Shown one piece after another: positions 15,295 through 24,596 of a stretch of DNA of 42,733 nucleotides (position 1 is its first letter; each line of letters opens with the position of its first letter). Where the stretch lies: the NCBI GenBank assembly GCA_015654525.1, contig JAATGT010000179.1, positions 1 to 42,733 of the forward strand, read 5' to 3'. The notes under the pieces were generated by a model. That model made no database searches. It worked only from the letters and a program-made list of their open reading frames with translations, and was not told the origin of the DNA. The translations under genes were made by a program, and so were the position numbers. This DNA comes from Bacteroidales bacterium. Lineage in GTDB: Bacteria; Bacteroidota; Bacteroidia; Bacteroidales; Paludibacteraceae.

Positions 15295-17406
15295 TTACCA
15301 TGCCAGTCTTGCTTTCAGATAAATATTTCGTCCGGGCTCCAATTTCAGAATACCGCGGGTTGTCGACAAATGATCCATATAAGCAGTATCCAGGATATTA
15401 TCAACCCCGGCAAATAGCTGTAGCTGACTTTCATTCAGTACAATATTTCCGGAATGAACATTCATATTATAAACAATATGCCCGGCCGTTGCCGTTTCAT
15501 CCGCAGCATTTTCGTTTTGCCGAGCAGCCCATAAAGCAGAAAAAGAAGCTCCAAGTTGTTTTTTCGACTGATAATCAAACGATGCAAAACCGCTCATAGG
15601 TGGAATTTGTGGCAGGAAGTCATTTGCATCAATATCACGGGCTCTGGTGTACGAAGCATTTGCAAGCAGCGAGAACAAGTCATTAATCTTCCATTTGCCT
15701 TCCAACTCAGCACCCAGAAACAACGCTTTACTCACATTTACATTTACATAAGCCTGCTCTGCTGTACTATTTCCACTTGCATTTATATAGGTATAGGTCC
15801 CATACTTTTCAGTAATCAAATCACTTAAATAATTGGCATAAACATCTGCCTTCAATCTAAATCGACTGGATGAAAACGTGTAATTCAGATTTGAGAACAT
15901 ACCTTTCTCCGGTTTTAAATCCGGATTCCCAACATGCTTTGGTCCTGAAAGCTCAATCAACTTAAAGCGTTCCTCAATGGATGCTGCACGATAAGAATTA
16001 GCCAACGACAAAGCCAACTGTTGACCAAATGCAGGATTGTAAACAACATCGACATGTGCCGCATAGGCAATATCCTGATGAACAGAAGAGGCAAAAGTTA
16101 CGCGACGGGCAAGGTTTTTTACATAGCTCATTTTATCTCCGCTGCTTATATATTGATAAAGCGGACTAAAAGCCGAGTCATTTGACGTTCGAATATAATC
16201 CAGTCTTAATCCGGCATTCAGAGTCCACTTACCCGGCATAATTTTCCAGGAGTAATGAGCAAAAGCCCCCAAATCGAGCATATGTGCTTTCGGAGTTGGC
16301 TGATCACCGGTTCCTATTGATGTGGAATCTGATGTCTGTTTAATAGTCAGTCTCGAGGTGTAAGCATTACGCTGCCACCCTTCAGCTCCCAAAATCAAAT
16401 TATGGAAATCGGTAAATTTCCAATCCGAACTCAATTTGACACCCGAAGTTATATTGTTGCTACTTGGGAACATTGTTACTGTATGATCAGCCGGCTTCAA
16501 CTCTACATCGCGCGTTATACTTTGCGTGTAAAGTTTAAAACTTATTTTTTTCAGTTCCGGACTAATGTCAGAGAGAATATATTCGCCACTCAATTGATCT
16601 CTATCTACCCCTTTATATCGGGCAACAGCAGTAGCCGGAAATGACCTTCCGCCCGGCAGACCAATATCCCAACCTGTGAAATGTTGATAATTGACCAATA
16701 CCTCCTGATTAGGAGAATACATAATACCACCTTTTAAGCCCCATGAAGCATCATGAAACTGACTATTCGGTAACGTACCGCCGGGTGTCCGGATATTGCC
16801 CGCAGTCCGGAAACTACCGTTCAATGCTAAATACCATTGATTCGTTGCAAATTGAAGACGAATCACATTTTTCCAAAGATTATTCACTGTATTAAACCCT
16901 GTTTCTACATTTCCGTTAGTTTGAGCTATGGAAGTATATGTCGGCCTCTGTGTTACAAAGTTTACTACGCCACCCATAGCTCCGGTTCCATATAAAACTG
17001 AGCCCGCACCCTTAATTACTTCTATTTTCTCAATATCGTTCATATCGATAACCGATAATGCAGCAGAGTGATCCGTAGCTGTCTGAATGCGATCGCCATC
17101 GGTCATAACAATCAGACGCTGCTCAGATAATCCACGCACATTTAATGATGTAGCCCAAACGGCATCACGAACAAGTGAAATTCCTGTTTCACGCCGAAGA
17201 GCATCAGCCGGAGAAAAAAACGATGAAGTTTCAATTGTCTTTTTATCGACAACTACCATTGGTAACGAAAAAAAATTTGAGAGCCCACCAAGAACAGTTA
17301 CTTCTTCAATTTCTTTATTTCTAATTGAATCTCCAGAAACAATCGCAAAAACAGATTGAGCAGATAATATTACTCCTAAAGCGAGTGTAAATGAGAATTT
17401 AGTCAT
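15295..17406 (-). CDS. TonB-dependent outer-membrane receptor
   Basis: A 703-residue ligand-gated channel for energised import across the outer membrane. A signal peptide (FTLALGVILSAQSVFA) is followed by the TonB-box-like segment EEVTVLG. The plug domain covers about residues 50-160: LRRETGISLVRDAV, SLNVRGLSEQRLIVMTDG, IEKIEVIKGAGSVLYGTGAM and GGVVNFVTQRP. A 22-strand barrel follows and ends in an aromatic residue (KARLAW). It has no SusC-type N-terminal domain, so a small ligand such as haem, cobalamin or a siderophore is likelier than a glycan. There is no SusD or ABC partner nearby, so the substrate is undecided. Confidence 0.9.
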   Translation of the reverse strand: MTKFSFTLALGVILSAQSVFAIVSGDSIRNKEIEEVTVLGGLSNFFSLPMVVVDKKTIETSSFFSPADALRRETGISLVRDAVWATSLNVRGLSEQRLIVMTDGDRIQTATDHSAALSVIDMNDIEKIEVIKGAGSVLYGTGAMGGVVNFVTQRPTYTSIAQTNGNVETGFNTVNNLWKNVIRLQFATNQWYLALNGSFRTAGNIRTPGGTLPNSQFHDASWGLKGGIMYSPNQEVLVNYQHFTGWDIGLPGGRSFPATAVARYKGVDRDQLSGEYILSDISPELKKISFKLYTQSITRDVELKPADHTVTMFPSSNNITSGVKLSSDWKFTDFHNLILGAEGWQRNAYTSRLTIKQTSDSTSIGTGDQPTPKAHMLDLGAFAHYSWKIMPGKWTLNAGLRLDYIRTSNDSAFSPLYQYISSGDKMSYVKNLARRVTFASSVHQDIAYAAHVDVVYNPAFGQQLALSLANSYRAASIEERFKLIELSGPKHVGNPDLKPEKGMFSNLNYTFSSSRFRLKADVYANYLSDLITEKYGTYTYINASGNSTAEQAYVNVNVSKALFLGAELEGKWKINDLFSLLANASYTRARDIDANDFLPQIPPMSGFASFDYQSKKQLGASFSALWAARQNENAADETATAGHIVYNMNVHSGNIVLNESQLQLFAGVDNILDTAYMDHLSTTRGILKLEPGRNIYLKARLAW

Positions 17407-17544
17407 AAATTAAAAGAACTAAAATAGATTTGAATACAAAAGAACATCTAAAACAACATGATTTTAGGATCAAAAGATCATTAGTTCGCAGAAGATTTAT
17501 TCAACAAAAAAGCTTCTCTGCTATTGCATTTAGAATACAAAAAA

Positions 17545-18543
17545 CTATATGTTTCGAACTTTAACTGACCTTTTCAGGAAAACAGCACTAAGCTCTGATG
17601 TTCCAAAGAATTTACGCGTAAATAGTCTGTAAACCAAGCTACCTAAGAAATAGAATGCAACGGCTGTTATCAAACCAGCTATTACATCAATTACATAATG
17701 AGCCTGAATATATACTGTTGCAGCAACAAGAGACAAGTAGATAGGGGCTAAAATGGCAAACAATACATAACGACGATTTTTGGCGATCAGGATCATTATT
17801 AAGGAAGAAATACCGACATGTGAACTCGGGAAAGCAGCAGTTGGTCTTTCCCCTACCTGCTGTGTATTTTGAACCATCTGAGAGAAAAAGCCTGTATTGC
17901 TACACTTAGACAGAAGTTCCTGATGTTTATCAAAATAATAACCGACATGTGGAAAAATGCCCGAATTAACCTGTTCTAAACCAATAGCCTGATAATAATA
18001 TTGTGGTCCAGCCGTAGGGAAAAGAATATAAATGGTATAATAGCAGAAAAAAGAAAAAAGAACCGTAAAAAAGAAATATTCAAAATATTTTCTATTCTTC
18101 AGATAGAAGTACATACTTGTACCAATAATCAATGGATAATAAGCAAAATAGCCCATATTTAGCAACTCACTAAACCACCGTTGAGGACAAAGTTGACTAA
18201 AAGCAAGAGCCGGTTGAAAACCAAATATACTCTGTTCCAATTCGGCCAACAAATGATCATAATTTGGAAGCATTCTATTAATGTCGAATGTCTCTGGATA
18301 CCAATATACGAGTAGTACTCCAACAAAAGCAAAACGGGAAAAGCGAATTATCCACCAATTTTTAATAGAATTGAAATATGCAAGGCATAAAATTGCTGAA
18401 ACCACCAGCAATCTCACATTTAATAATTCTTTAGATTTTCCAAACCCCGGTTGCAGGATAATAATGATCAAAGAAGTTATTATTATATATATAAAAGTCA
18501 ATTTCTCTACGGAGAAAAAACGTATTGAATGATTTCTCGTCAT
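17545..18543 (-). CDS. PAP2-superfamily membrane phosphatase/phosphotransferase
   Basis: A 332-residue polytopic membrane protein with a C-terminal PAP2 core: GERPTAAFPSSHVGIS (RP and PSSH motifs, first His) and YIQAHYVIDVIAGL (second His plus Asp). The N-terminal half adds several membrane helices, giving the PAP2_3/AUR1-like layout seen in enzymes that act on lipid head groups, including inositol phosphorylceramide synthases. Expected reaction: dephosphorylation or head-group transfer on a lipid phosphate at the periplasmic face. I use the ATG at 18543; a TTG seven codons upstream is less likely. It is divergent from a glycosyltransferase and flippase pair. Confidence 0.82.
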   Translation of the reverse strand: MTRNHSIRFFSVEKLTFIYIIITSLIIIILQPGFGKSKELLNVRLLVVSAILCLAYFNSIKNWWIIRFSRFAFVGVLLVYWYPETFDINRMLPNYDHLLAELEQSIFGFQPALAFSQLCPQRWFSELLNMGYFAYYPLIIGTSMYFYLKNRKYFEYFFFTVLFSFFCYYTIYILFPTAGPQYYYQAIGLEQVNSGIFPHVGYYFDKHQELLSKCSNTGFFSQMVQNTQQVGERPTAAFPSSHVGISSLIMILIAKNRRYVLFAILAPIYLSLVAATVYIQAHYVIDVIAGLITAVAFYFLGSLVYRLFTRKFFGTSELSAVFLKRSVKVRNI

Positions 18544-18676
18544 AATTTTATGGGTCAATGACAAATTATACGGTTTATAAAAAAGTAGATAAAAATATGT
18601 AATCCACTAAACATATCTATAAAACAAGTGATTAAGTCGGCTCTCATAACCAAAACAGAAATACCTGATAAGCTTA

Positions 18677-18684
18677 CAAAGATA
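18677..18684 (-). promoter_or_regulatory. Candidate -7 box for PAP2 gene
   Basis: Reverse-strand TATCTTTG matches TAnnTTTG, about 134 bp before the chosen ATG. No clean -33 TTG. Confidence 0.4.
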
Positions 18685-18976
18685 AGGCTTTTAAAACAAA
18701 AAGACATAAAAAATTGACATGGAAATTTAATCCGGCTGCATTTTTATTGCATTTACGTTATTTATCTGTTACAAGGCAAGCGATATGATAATAAAATTAC
18801 AAATTAAACTAGCTTCGCTAAATACTCTCTAATCGATCAAATGCAAGAAACATTTGATTTGTTTGCAATCTTTCAAAGACCATTTTTAAACAAATTAAGA
18901 GGTATACTTAACCGTTTATCTCCAACATTGGCGGGTATATTAAAACGAAAAGCATGGAAATATCAAAAGAAAATTC

Positions 18977-18984
18977 TAAATTTG
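18977..18984 (+). promoter_or_regulatory. Candidate -7 box for GT4 gene
   Basis: TAAATTTG followed by CACC matches TAnnTTTG and lies about 63 bp before the glycosyltransferase ATG. The -33 region is poor. Confidence 0.4.
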
Positions 18985-19047
18985 CACCTTGTGATTACGG
19001 TAAATAACTGTTTATCCGTCACTTTTTAAACAGCAAAACTAAAAAAT

Positions 19048-20229
19048 ATGATTGATACTGTTGGCGATGCTATAAAAACTATTGGAATTTTCAACGATAG
19101 CTTTCCTCCAATTATGGATGGAGTTTCACTAGCAACACAAAATTATGCTTATTGGCTTCATCAAAAAGGGCAGCCTGTTTGTGTAATAACTCCAAAATCA
19201 CCAAATTATGCCGATAATGAACCATATCCAATATATCGTTACACTTCTGTTCCCATCCTGGGTCGCAGACCATATCGTATAGGGCTTCCGGAAATCGATC
19301 CTGATTTTAATAATAATATTCACCAAATTTCTTTTGGACTAGTACATGCCCATTGCCCTTTCAGCTCTGGCAACATAGCATTAAACATTGCAAAAAAGCA
19401 AGGTATTCCATGCGTCGCTACCTTTCATTCAAAATACAGAGATGACTTCGAACATTCCGTTCGCAACAAGTTCATTGCTAAATTAATGACTAATAGAGTT
19501 ATTCGTTTTTTCGAAAAAGCGGATGAAGTCTGGATTCCACAAGCATCGGTAGAGGAAACAATACGCGAATATGGCTACAAAGGCAAGGTAGAAATCGTTG
19601 ATAATGGAAACGACTTTGCCTCTAATAAACCGATTGATCCCTTAAAAAGCGCGGCCCGAAAAATCTTACATATTAACAACAAGGAATTAATGTTCCTTTT
19701 TGTCGGTCAACACATTTGGGAAAAAAACACGCGGATGATTGTAGAATCATTGGCTGAAATTAAAGACCTTCCGTTTAAAATGTTTTTCATCGGAACAGGA
19801 TATGCCAAAATAGAATTGCAAGAACTGGTTGATAAGCTAGGACTGAATTCTAAAGTCGAATTTGTAGGGGTTATTACCGAGCGCGAAAGGCTAAAGGAAT
19901 ATTATGCAGCTGCAGACTTATTCCTTTTTCCGTCCATCTATGACAATGCGCCATTGGTAGTTCGCGAAGCCGGCGCCTTACAAACGCCTTCCATTTTAGT
20001 CAGAGATTCCTCTTCTGCTGAAAGTATTGTCGACAATTTCAATGGATTTCTGATTGAGAACTCCAGAGAATCACTTACTGCTAAACTAATGGAGTTAAAC
20101 AATTCGCCGGATAAAATACATCTTGCTGGGCTACAAGCCTCGCAAACCATCGCCCGCTCATGGGAAAGTGTAACCGAAGAAGTCCTTGACAGATACAAAA
20201 AACTAATTGACCGAAAATGGAAGAAATAA
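19048..20229 (+). CDS. GT4-family glycosyltransferase (diacylglycerol-glucosyltransferase-like)
   Basis: A 393-residue GT-B enzyme of family 4. The N-terminal domain opens with IGIFNDSFPPIMDGVS, the donor/acceptor-domain start seen in SQD2- and glucosyl-diacylglycerol-synthase-like enzymes; LVHAHCPFSSGNIAL and CVATFHSKYRDDF follow. The C-terminal domain has LFVGQHIWEKN, then VEFVGVITERERLKEYYAAADLFLFPS and VREAGALQTPSILV, which contains one glutamate of the EX7E-type donor site. No signal peptide; it should act at the inner face of the membrane. It overlaps the next gene by 13 bp. A lipid acceptor fits the flippase and PAP2 neighbours but is inferred. Confidence 0.85.
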   Translation: MIDTVGDAIKTIGIFNDSFPPIMDGVSLATQNYAYWLHQKGQPVCVITPKSPNYADNEPYPIYRYTSVPILGRRPYRIGLPEIDPDFNNNIHQISFGLVHAHCPFSSGNIALNIAKKQGIPCVATFHSKYRDDFEHSVRNKFIAKLMTNRVIRFFEKADEVWIPQASVEETIREYGYKGKVEIVDNGNDFASNKPIDPLKSAARKILHINNKELMFLFVGQHIWEKNTRMIVESLAEIKDLPFKMFFIGTGYAKIELQELVDKLGLNSKVEFVGVITERERLKEYYAAADLFLFPSIYDNAPLVVREAGALQTPSILVRDSSSAESIVDNFNGFLIENSRESLTAKLMELNNSPDKIHLAGLQASQTIARSWESVTEEVLDRYKKLIDRKWKK

Positions 20230-21308
20230 TCCATCCTACCACTAAAAAAATCACTAAACCATATAAAATATACCAGGCTCTGATTCCTGTTTTGCTCGGT
20301 TTAGTTGTCATTGGTTGGCTCTTTCTCAGTGAATTTAATCCGGAAGTTTTCCTCTCATTCCATTTTACAATCGTCAGCGGAATGTTTATAGCGTTAGCAT
20401 TTGTATTAATGCTAACACGCGATTTTGGTATGATGTGCCGATTCAGACTATTAACTGATAAAGATTTATCTTGGAAGCAAGCATTTTACATTAATATTTT
20501 GAGTGAATTTACTTCGGCAGTAACTCCTACAGCAGTAGGAGGTTCCAGCCTTGTAGTCATTTTTCTAATCAAAGAAGGAATTAATGCCGGACGCAGCACT
20601 ACTATCATGTTCGTTAATTTGTTTTTAGACGAATTATTTTTTCTCGTTGTTTGCCCATTTGTCTTTTTATTTATTCCTCTGAATGAATTATTCAACTCAT
20701 CGTCAGTCATAGTCTCGACCTTTGCCATTGTTTTTACGGGACTTTATGTTACCCGATTTATTTGGACAATGATTATGTTTATCGGCATTTTTAAGCGTCC
20801 AAGTTGGATAAAACATATATTACTTACTTTGTTCAAACTTCCAATCTTGCGTCGTTGGTACTCGAATGTTGAATTATTGACCAATAATTTGGTACAAGCC
20901 TCTTACGACATTGGAAATCGATCTTACGGATTTTGGATTAAAGCTTTCAGTATGACGCTGCTTACCTGGTCCGCCCGTTTTTTTGTGGTGAACGCTGTAT
21001 TTATGGCTTTTAATCCACAAAACATTAATCATTTGGTTATATTTGCACGTCAACTTATTTTGTGGGTCTTAATGGTCATCAGTCCAACTCCCGGCGGTAG
21101 TGGGGTGAGTGAATATGCTTTTAAAGAATATTATAGCGACGTTTTCTCTTCTAAATATTCGGATAGTGCCATTATATTTGTTACATTGATATGGAGAACA
21201 ATTAGTTATTATCTGTATTTGTTACTCGGCCTGCTGGTTATCCCAAATTGGATAAAGAAGTCATTTTCGAAACATGATCATTTGCCCGAAAATGAAATTC
21301 ACGATTAA
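20217..21308 (+). CDS. LPG_synthase_TM/UPF0104 flippase-like membrane protein
   Basis: A 363-residue polytopic membrane protein with about eight hydrophobic segments. Family features are the first helix pair, FTSAVTPTAVGGSSLVVIFL, the central helices near LFLDELFFLVVCPF, and the conserved end LMVISPTPGGSGVSEYAF. It corresponds to the membrane half of MprF without the catalytic domain, so it should move a lipid or glycolipid rather than make lysyl-PG. Its start lies inside the GT4 gene, so the two are translationally coupled and the glycosyltransferase product is the likeliest cargo. Confidence 0.85.
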   Translation: MEEIIHPTTKKITKPYKIYQALIPVLLGLVVIGWLFLSEFNPEVFLSFHFTIVSGMFIALAFVLMLTRDFGMMCRFRLLTDKDLSWKQAFYINILSEFTSAVTPTAVGGSSLVVIFLIKEGINAGRSTTIMFVNLFLDELFFLVVCPFVFLFIPLNELFNSSSVIVSTFAIVFTGLYVTRFIWTMIMFIGIFKRPSWIKHILLTLFKLPILRRWYSNVELLTNNLVQASYDIGNRSYGFWIKAFSMTLLTWSARFFVVNAVFMAFNPQNINHLVIFARQLILWVLMVISPTPGGSGVSEYAFKEYYSDVFSSKYSDSAIIFVTLIWRTISYYLYLLLGLLVIPNWIKKSFSKHDHLPENEIHD

Positions 21309-21423
21309 TTAAGACCCTTTTGATGATCTTGGAGCGGGTTATTTATCAGGTGCGAATTAACATCTTTTGTTTTTTTATCATTCTTCTTTTGACTTCAATT
21401 CTTTCTGTTTAGCATTTATGTCA

Positions 21424-21431
21424 TATCTTTG
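21424..21431 (+). promoter_or_regulatory. -7 box for C69 dipeptidase gene
   Basis: TATCTTTG followed by TGGG matches TAnnTTTG. Transcription would begin around 21437, so the long upstream frame cannot be translated and the ATG at 21448 or 21460 is the start. Confidence 0.6.
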
Positions 21432-21447
21432 TGGGCTTCAAAAGAAA

Positions 21448-23106
21448 ATGATAAAGAAAATGATAAAGAAAACTCTCTCCTTAGTTGCTTTTATACTAAC
21501 TATGAGTTCAGGATTTGCCTGTACCAATTTCTTAGTTGGAAAAGCCGCCACACTTGATGGCTCCACATTAATTTCCTACAATGCCGATTCTTACTTCCTG
21601 TTCGGTGCGTTATACCAGTATCCGGCCGCCACTTATCCCGTAGGAACTATGCTCGACATTCACGACTGGGATTCGGGGAAATATTTGGGGAAAATAAAAC
21701 AGGCCGAAAAAACCTACTCGGTAATCGGAAATATGAACGAACATCAGGTAAGCATTGGTGAAACAACTTTTGGTGGCCGAGAGGAGCTTGTTGACTCTAC
21801 TGCCATTATGGATTATGGGAGTCTGATTTACATTGCTCTTCAACGTTCCAGGACAGCTCGTGAAGCTATAAAAGTGATGACCGACCTAGTGACCGAATAC
21901 GGGTATTGCAGCGAAGGGGAGTCCTTCTCTATTGCCGATCCGAACGAAGTCTGGATTATGGAAATGGTAGGAAAAGGGGCTCATAACAAAGGAGCTGTAT
22001 GGGTTGCACAACGGATTCCCGACGACTGCGTTTCGGCACATGCCAATCAGGCCCGTATTACCACATTTCCGTATGATGACAAAGCCAATTGCTTATATTC
22101 CGAAGACGTAATTGCCTTTGCCCGCGAGAAAGGTTATTTCAAAGGAAAAAACAAAGAATTTAGTTTTTCTGATACCTATGCCCCACTCGACTATGTGGCT
22201 TTGCGTGCCTGCGAAGCTCGGGTGTGGTCGTTCTTTCGCAAAATAGACCCTACGATGGACAAATACCTGTCGTACATAAAAGGAGAAACTGCTGAACGCA
22301 TGCCACTGTGGATTAAACCCACTAAAAAACTTACTGTTCAGGAAATAAAAGACTATATGCGCGATCAGTACGAAGGTACCGAACTCGACATGACCAAAGG
22401 AATAGCTGCCGGACCATTTGGAAGTAAGCTGCGATGTAGTCCGTTGACATTTAAGGTGGACACTGTGGAATACGTTCACGAACGCCCAACCGCCACGCAA
22501 CAAACCGGATTTACGTTTGTGGCTCAGATGCGCAGTTGGTTGCCCGATTATATCGCTGGAATACTTTGGTTTGGAGTTGACGACGCTGCCACAGCTCTTT
22601 ACGTTCCGATGTATTGCGGCATAAATAAAGTACCGGAATGTTTCCGTGCCGATAACGGAAGTTTGTTGGAATACTCTGCTACTTCGGCATTCTGGACCTA
22701 CAATTGGGTGGCAAATTACGCATACAGCAAATATTCGTATATGCTCCCTGACATAAAAAAAGTACAAGCTAAATGGGAAAGTGACTTTAATGCATTAGTG
22801 CCAGCGATTGACAAAGTAGCTGTAGGTATGCCGGAAACCGATGCCCGAATATTCCTTACCGATTTTAGTGTGGCACAAGCCGAAAATTCAACTGCAGCAT
22901 GGAGAAAACTTGGTGAATATTTGCTGGTTAAATATATGGACGGCAATATCAAAGCCGAGAAAAACGGAAAATTTGTTCAGAACGAAGCCAAAATTCCACC
23001 TACTATTATTCGTGCCGGCTATCCTGAAACATTCTTACGCCAGATGGTGAAAGAGAATCCGGGACTACGGGTAAAGACAACTGAAGAAATGAAAAACCGG
23101 AAATAA
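21448..23106 (+). CDS. C69-family dipeptidase, secreted
   Basis: An Ntn-hydrolase peptidase of the PepD/C69 family, about 552 residues. The duplicated start MIKKMIKK leads a signal peptide (LSLVAFILTMSSGFA), and the mature chain would begin CTNFLVGKAATLDGS, so cleavage exposes the catalytic N-terminal cysteine. SLIYIALQRSRTAREAI, YCSEGESFSIADPNEVWIMEM and PDDCVSAHANQARI are family blocks. Expected role: cleaving dipeptides in the periplasm or at the surface to feed amino-acid fermentation. Start chosen from the -7 box immediately upstream. A strong terminator follows. Confidence 0.9.
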   Translation: MIKKMIKKTLSLVAFILTMSSGFACTNFLVGKAATLDGSTLISYNADSYFLFGALYQYPAATYPVGTMLDIHDWDSGKYLGKIKQAEKTYSVIGNMNEHQVSIGETTFGGREELVDSTAIMDYGSLIYIALQRSRTAREAIKVMTDLVTEYGYCSEGESFSIADPNEVWIMEMVGKGAHNKGAVWVAQRIPDDCVSAHANQARITTFPYDDKANCLYSEDVIAFAREKGYFKGKNKEFSFSDTYAPLDYVALRACEARVWSFFRKIDPTMDKYLSYIKGETAERMPLWIKPTKKLTVQEIKDYMRDQYEGTELDMTKGIAAGPFGSKLRCSPLTFKVDTVEYVHERPTATQQTGFTFVAQMRSWLPDYIAGILWFGVDDAATALYVPMYCGINKVPECFRADNGSLLEYSATSAFWTYNWVANYAYSKYSYMLPDIKKVQAKWESDFNALVPAIDKVAVGMPETDARIFLTDFSVAQAENSTAAWRKLGEYLLVKYMDGNIKAEKNGKFVQNEAKIPPTIIRAGYPETFLRQMVKENPGLRVKTTEEMKNRK

Positions 23107-23139
23107 ACTTATTTCCCTGAGAAATCAACGAGGGCATAC

Positions 23140-23177
23140 GAGAGAGAGGATTGCGATTGCAATTCTCTCTCTTTTAA
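23140..23177 (+). terminator. Intrinsic terminator after C69 dipeptidase
   Basis: GAGAGAGAGGATTGC pairs with GCAATTCTCTCTC around a GATT loop (one G-T pair), then TTTTAATAT. It lies 34 bp after the stop codon. Confidence 0.85.
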
Positions 23178-23285
23178 TATAATAGTTTTGAAACATGCAC
23201 AACTTTTTATAACTTATTCTGTTTACATGAAATAGGACAAAGGTTAATATCAAAAGGATTCAACTAATTCACTAAACAAGAGCGT

Positions 23286-23918
23286 ATGAAAGTAGTTATT
23301 TTTGGTGCAAATGGTAAAACCGGAGCACTCTTAGTAGAGCAAGCCTTAGCTAAAGACTATCAGGTAGTGGCCTATATTCGTAAAGCCGGATCTATTTTAA
23401 CCGACCATCCCAACCTGAAGGTGATTGTTGGGAATCTGAACGAACAGCTGAATCTGACAGATGCTATAACAGATGCCGATGCCTGTATTTCAGCACTGGG
23501 TGGAAGATCACTAACGCATCGTTCGCCTGAAATTGTACAGGGCATTGAAAATATCGTATCGCTCATGGAGCAGGAAGTTGTGCCACGACTTATCTATTTA
23601 TCAAGCCTGGGTGCTGGCGATAGTCGGTATATGATGCCACTGCCAATGCGTTTTTTGATGGTTAATATTATGTTGAGGATGACCCTTGCAGACCACAATG
23701 CGAATGAAGAACGTATAGCCAAAAGCAAGCTAAAATGGACTGTGATCAGACCGGGGCTACTCACAGATGGACCAGCTACCAGGAAATATAAACATGGAAG
23801 CGAAAAAGTAAAACTAAAAGGAGATGCAAACATCTCGCGTGCAAATGTAGCTGCATTTATACTACAACAATTAACAGAAGAAACGTATGTAAAAAAGTCG
23901 GTTTGGCTTCATGAATAA
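23286..23918 (+). CDS. NAD(P)H-binding atypical SDR (NmrA/BVR-B-like)
   Basis: A 210-residue Rossmann protein. The dinucleotide loop is MKVVIFGANGKTGALL (G7, G10, G13). ADACISALGG is the strand-4 motif and RLIYLSSLGAGDSRYM the strand-5 region; LKWTVIRPGLLTDGPAT follows. The classical YxxxK pair is not evident, as in PF13460 members that act as flavin or biliverdin reductases or as redox sensors. Cytosolic; substrate not predictable. It has its own leader after the dipeptidase terminator and is followed by a palindromic hairpin. Confidence 0.85.
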   Translation: MKVVIFGANGKTGALLVEQALAKDYQVVAYIRKAGSILTDHPNLKVIVGNLNEQLNLTDAITDADACISALGGRSLTHRSPEIVQGIENIVSLMEQEVVPRLIYLSSLGAGDSRYMMPLPMRFLMVNIMLRMTLADHNANEERIAKSKLKWTVIRPGLLTDGPATRKYKHGSEKVKLKGDANISRANVAAFILQQLTEETYVKKSVWLHE

Positions 23919-23946
23919 CAATTTTGATATAATGTTTCCATTTTAT

Positions 23947-23983
23947 CTAGTTTTTCCAAAGGTCAAAACCTTGGAAAAACTAG
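23947..23983 (+). terminator. Palindromic hairpin after SDR gene
   Basis: CTAGTTTTTCCAA and TTGGAAAAACTAG are perfect 13-bp arms around an 11-nt centre with further partial pairing. It may end the SDR transcript, though there is no long U-tract. It resembles the TTTTCCAAAG palindrome at 13590-13618, so it may also be a dispersed element. Confidence 0.6.
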
Positions 23984-24003
23984 ATTCTCTTACAAGAAAT
24001 GCC

Positions 24004-24011
24004 TACTTTTG
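24004..24011 (+). promoter_or_regulatory. -7 box for pentapeptide-repeat gene
   Basis: TACTTTTG followed by CACC matches TAnnTTTG just 12 bp before the ATG at 24024. The transcript would be nearly leaderless. Confidence 0.5.
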
Positions 24012-24023
24012 CACCTCATTTAA

Positions 24024-24596
24024 ATGCATACTACATTGACAGAGGATAAAATTTTCGACCGGATTGATTTTACCGAAAACAAACTGCTCATGGACGAATA
24101 CGAAAATTGTCGGTTTGCAAATTGTAATTTTTACGGGGTAAGCTTATTGAATATTACGTTTCGCGATTGTGTGTTCGATAGCTGCGACTTCAGCTTATCC
24201 GAAATGAAAAATACGACACTCAACGATGTACGGTTTACAGAATGTAAATTGGTGGGTGTACAGCTTGATGAATGTAATCCTTTTTTATTTTCCGTAGACT
24301 TTGAAAATTGCGTACTGAAGCTGGCCGTATTTTATAAGATAAAATTGAAAAAGACCCTGTTTAAAAACTGTAACCTGCAGGAAACCGACTTTACGGAAGC
24401 AGACCTGACGGCAGCCGAATTTGATAATTGCGATTTGATGCGGGCTATATTTCATAAAACCAATCTCGAAAAAGCAGATTTTAGTTCATCATTCCACTAC
24501 TCCATCGACCCCGAAGCAAATCGGATAACAAAAGCCAGGTTTTCCAGAACGGGCATAGCCGGATTACTGGATAAGTACCGGATTGAGATTGTGTAA
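24024..24596 (+). CDS. Pentapeptide-repeat protein, Qnr/McbG-like
   Basis: A 190-residue protein built of pentapeptide repeats of the A(D/N)LXX type: ENCRFANCNFYGVSLL, FRDCVFDSCDFSLSEM, FKNCNLQETDFTEADL, FDNCDLMRAIFHKTNL. These form a right-handed quadrilateral beta helix. A small non-repeat C-terminal part (ARFSRTGIAGLLDKYRIEIV) resembles the end of Qnr-like proteins, which mimic DNA on type II topoisomerases. The gyrase-protecting loops cannot be identified, so no quinolone role is claimed. No signal peptide, so probably cytosolic. Its stop abuts the remnant on the other strand. Confidence 0.88.
   Translation: MHTTLTEDKIFDRIDFTENKLLMDEYENCRFANCNFYGVSLLNITFRDCVFDSCDFSLSEMKNTTLNDVRFTECKLVGVQLDECNPFLFSVDFENCVLKLAVFYKIKLKKTLFKNCNLQETDFTEADLTAAEFDNCDLMRAIFHKTNLEKADFSSSFHYSIDPEANRITKARFSRTGIAGLLDKYRIEIV

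Larger units (their letters stand above)
18544..19047. other. 504-bp divergent intergenic region
   Basis: It separates the reverse-strand PAP2 gene from the forward glycosyltransferase. Candidate -7 boxes for each direction are listed separately. A 62-codon open frame at 18841-19029 has no recognisable features, and the glycosyltransferase promoter box falls inside it, so I do not call it a gene. Confidence 0.5.

Noticed and set aside
18841-19029. Forward 62-codon frame upstream of the GT4 gene
   Set aside because: No recognisable domain, basic composition only, and a candidate promoter for the next gene lies inside it.
21367-21447. N-terminal extension of the C69 dipeptidase
   Set aside because: A -7 promoter box at 21424-21431 lies within it, and the signal peptide begins at 21448/21460.
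22093-22767. Long reverse frame of 224 codons within the dipeptidase gene
   Set aside because: Fully inside a clearly conserved gene on the other strand, with no family features.
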